Shown one piece after another: positions 63,474 to 64,000 of a DNA stretch of 64,000 nucleotides (positions within the stretch are counted from its first letter, which is position 1; every line of letters starts with the position of its first letter). A model generated the notes under the pieces. The model was not told where the DNA came from and did not search any database. It saw only the letters and a list, made by a program, of their open reading frames with translations. This DNA comes from Lichenihabitans psoromatis. Its GTDB lineage: Bacteria > Pseudomonadota > Alphaproteobacteria > Rhizobiales > Beijerinckiaceae. A program made the position numbers and the translations under genes. Where the stretch lies: positions 3,225,501 through 3,289,500 of the forward strand of contig NZ_CP036515.1 in the NCBI RefSeq assembly GCF_004323635.1. Direction: 5' to 3'.

Positions 63474-64000
63474 ATGTTCATGTCGATCCGCCCGTCTCAG
63501 CGCCGTGTTGCCTTTGGCCTGGGCGCTCTCGTGCTCGCTCTCGGCACGGGCCTCCCGGCCTTCGCTCAGACCGCGACCCCCGCGCCGGTGCCGGATGTCA
63601 GCCAGCCGGAGCCGCCGGCTTCGGCGCTCGCGGCTGCCCGTGATGTCGTCGTGTCATCCGGCATGTCGCGCTCGTTCGAGCCGATGGTTCCGCAATTGAC
63701 CGAGCAGATCGTGCCGATGTTGACGCGGACGCGTCCCGAACTGACGGCTGACTTGACAGTCGTGCTGAAGGACTTGCAGCCCGAGTTTGTCAAAGACGGC
63801 GAGCAGATGACGGATATTGCGGCGCATATCTACGCACGCCGGATGAGCGAGCAGGAATTGAAGGATACGGCGGCTTTCTTCAACAGCCCGGTCGGCAAGA
63901 AATACGTCGATATTCAGCCCGCGATGTTGGACGAACTCGTCGTCGCGATGCAGTCTTGGACGCAGAAATTGTCTTCAATCATGATGACACGCGTGCGCCA
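63474..64000 (+). CDS. DUF2059 family secreted protein (3' end outside window)
   Basis: The visible 175 residues start with a signal peptide (FGLGALVLALGTGLPAFAQ), then a Pro/Ala-rich stretch and a DUF2059 domain with ARRMSEQELKDTAAFFNSPVGKKYVDIQP. Function unknown; rpiA-DUF2059 pairing is typical of Alphaproteobacteria. AGGAAG lies eight bases before the ATG at 63474. The stop codon lies beyond the window edge. Confidence 0.87.
   Translation, partial: MFMSIRPSQRRVAFGLGALVLALGTGLPAFAQTATPAPVPDVSQPEPPASALAAARDVVVSSGMSRSFEPMVPQLTEQIVPMLTRTRPELTADLTVVLKDLQPEFVKDGEQMTDIAAHIYARRMSEQELKDTAAFFNSPVGKKYVDIQPAMLDELVVAMQSWTQKLSSIMMTRVR

Overview
The window is about 64 kb of high-GC chromosomal DNA from an alphaproteobacterium, most likely of the order Hyphomicrobiales. 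This is inferred from gene content and order: a mitochondrial-type Atp12 chaperone beside an RluC-type pseudouridine synthase, divergent dacF/clpS-clpA, paired dxs and tlyA, DUF1489, DUF599 and DUF2059 proteins, an Rrf2 regulator and a cyo-type oxidase. The species cannot be fixed from sequence alone. I see no phage, insertion sequence, integrase, CRISPR array or rRNA. It reads as ordinary core and accessory chromosome, densely packed on both strands, with two tRNA genes (Leu-GAG and Val-CAC).

Layout. 1-3.3 kb: truncated cyoA, an MFS carrier and an LLM flavin oxidoreductase. 3.4-6.1 kb: TPP riboswitch and thiO-thiS-thiG-thiE. 6.1-11.7 kb: GFA-family zinc protein, cytochrome b561, Rrf2 regulator, malate synthase G, SleB-type hydrolase. 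11.9-19.4 kb: pyruvate phosphate dikinase, HdeD-like protein, then dxs, tlyA and a TrmA/RlmD-type methyltransferase. 19.4-24.0 kb: SRAP (HMCES-like) protein, DmdC-like acyl-CoA dehydrogenase, Sua5-type threonylcarbamoyl-AMP synthase, AcuI-like reductase. 24.3-30.6 kb: long TPR protein, RluC-like synthase, Atp12, an unrecognised protein, a 45-residue membrane peptide, gamma-glutamylcyclotransferase-like protein, lipB. 30.6-35.7 kb: prkA-yeaH-spoVR stress operon. 35.8-48.4 kb: tRNA-Leu, a His/Trp/Tyr repeat peptide, many envelope enzymes (polysaccharide deacetylase, GH25 lysozyme, ElyC-like protein, DacF with SPOR), an ABC exporter, GST, panC, a vWA/DnaJ pair. 48.7-58.4 kb: clpS-clpA, Mrp/ApbC, an orphan TRAP binding protein, a royal-jelly-like secreted protein, moaA, an SSS symporter with its DUF3311 partner. 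58.5-64 kb: DUF971, L,D-transpeptidase, tRNA-Val, SDR reductase, phosphoglycolate phosphatase, two small secreted proteins, rpiA, truncated DUF2059 protein.

Functional themes. Glyoxylate/C3-C4 carbon flow (GlcB, PpdK, Gph), cofactor synthesis (thiamine, lipoate, pantothenate, molybdopterin, isoprenoid precursor DXP), protein quality control (ClpSA, DnaJ, Atp12), RNA modification (TlyA, TrmA/RlmD, RluC, Sua5) and peptidoglycan remodelling dominate.

The most notable regulatory observation is a near-perfect sigma-54 promoter (30618-30633) about 270 bp upstream of prkA. It overlaps the likely lipB start codon and is followed by a leader with an extended inverted repeat. No wholly new multi-gene system is evident. 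The best leads beyond this are the vWA/membrane-DnaJ pair, several unrecognised small secreted or membrane proteins, and the orphan TRAP binding protein next to a royal-jelly-like protein.
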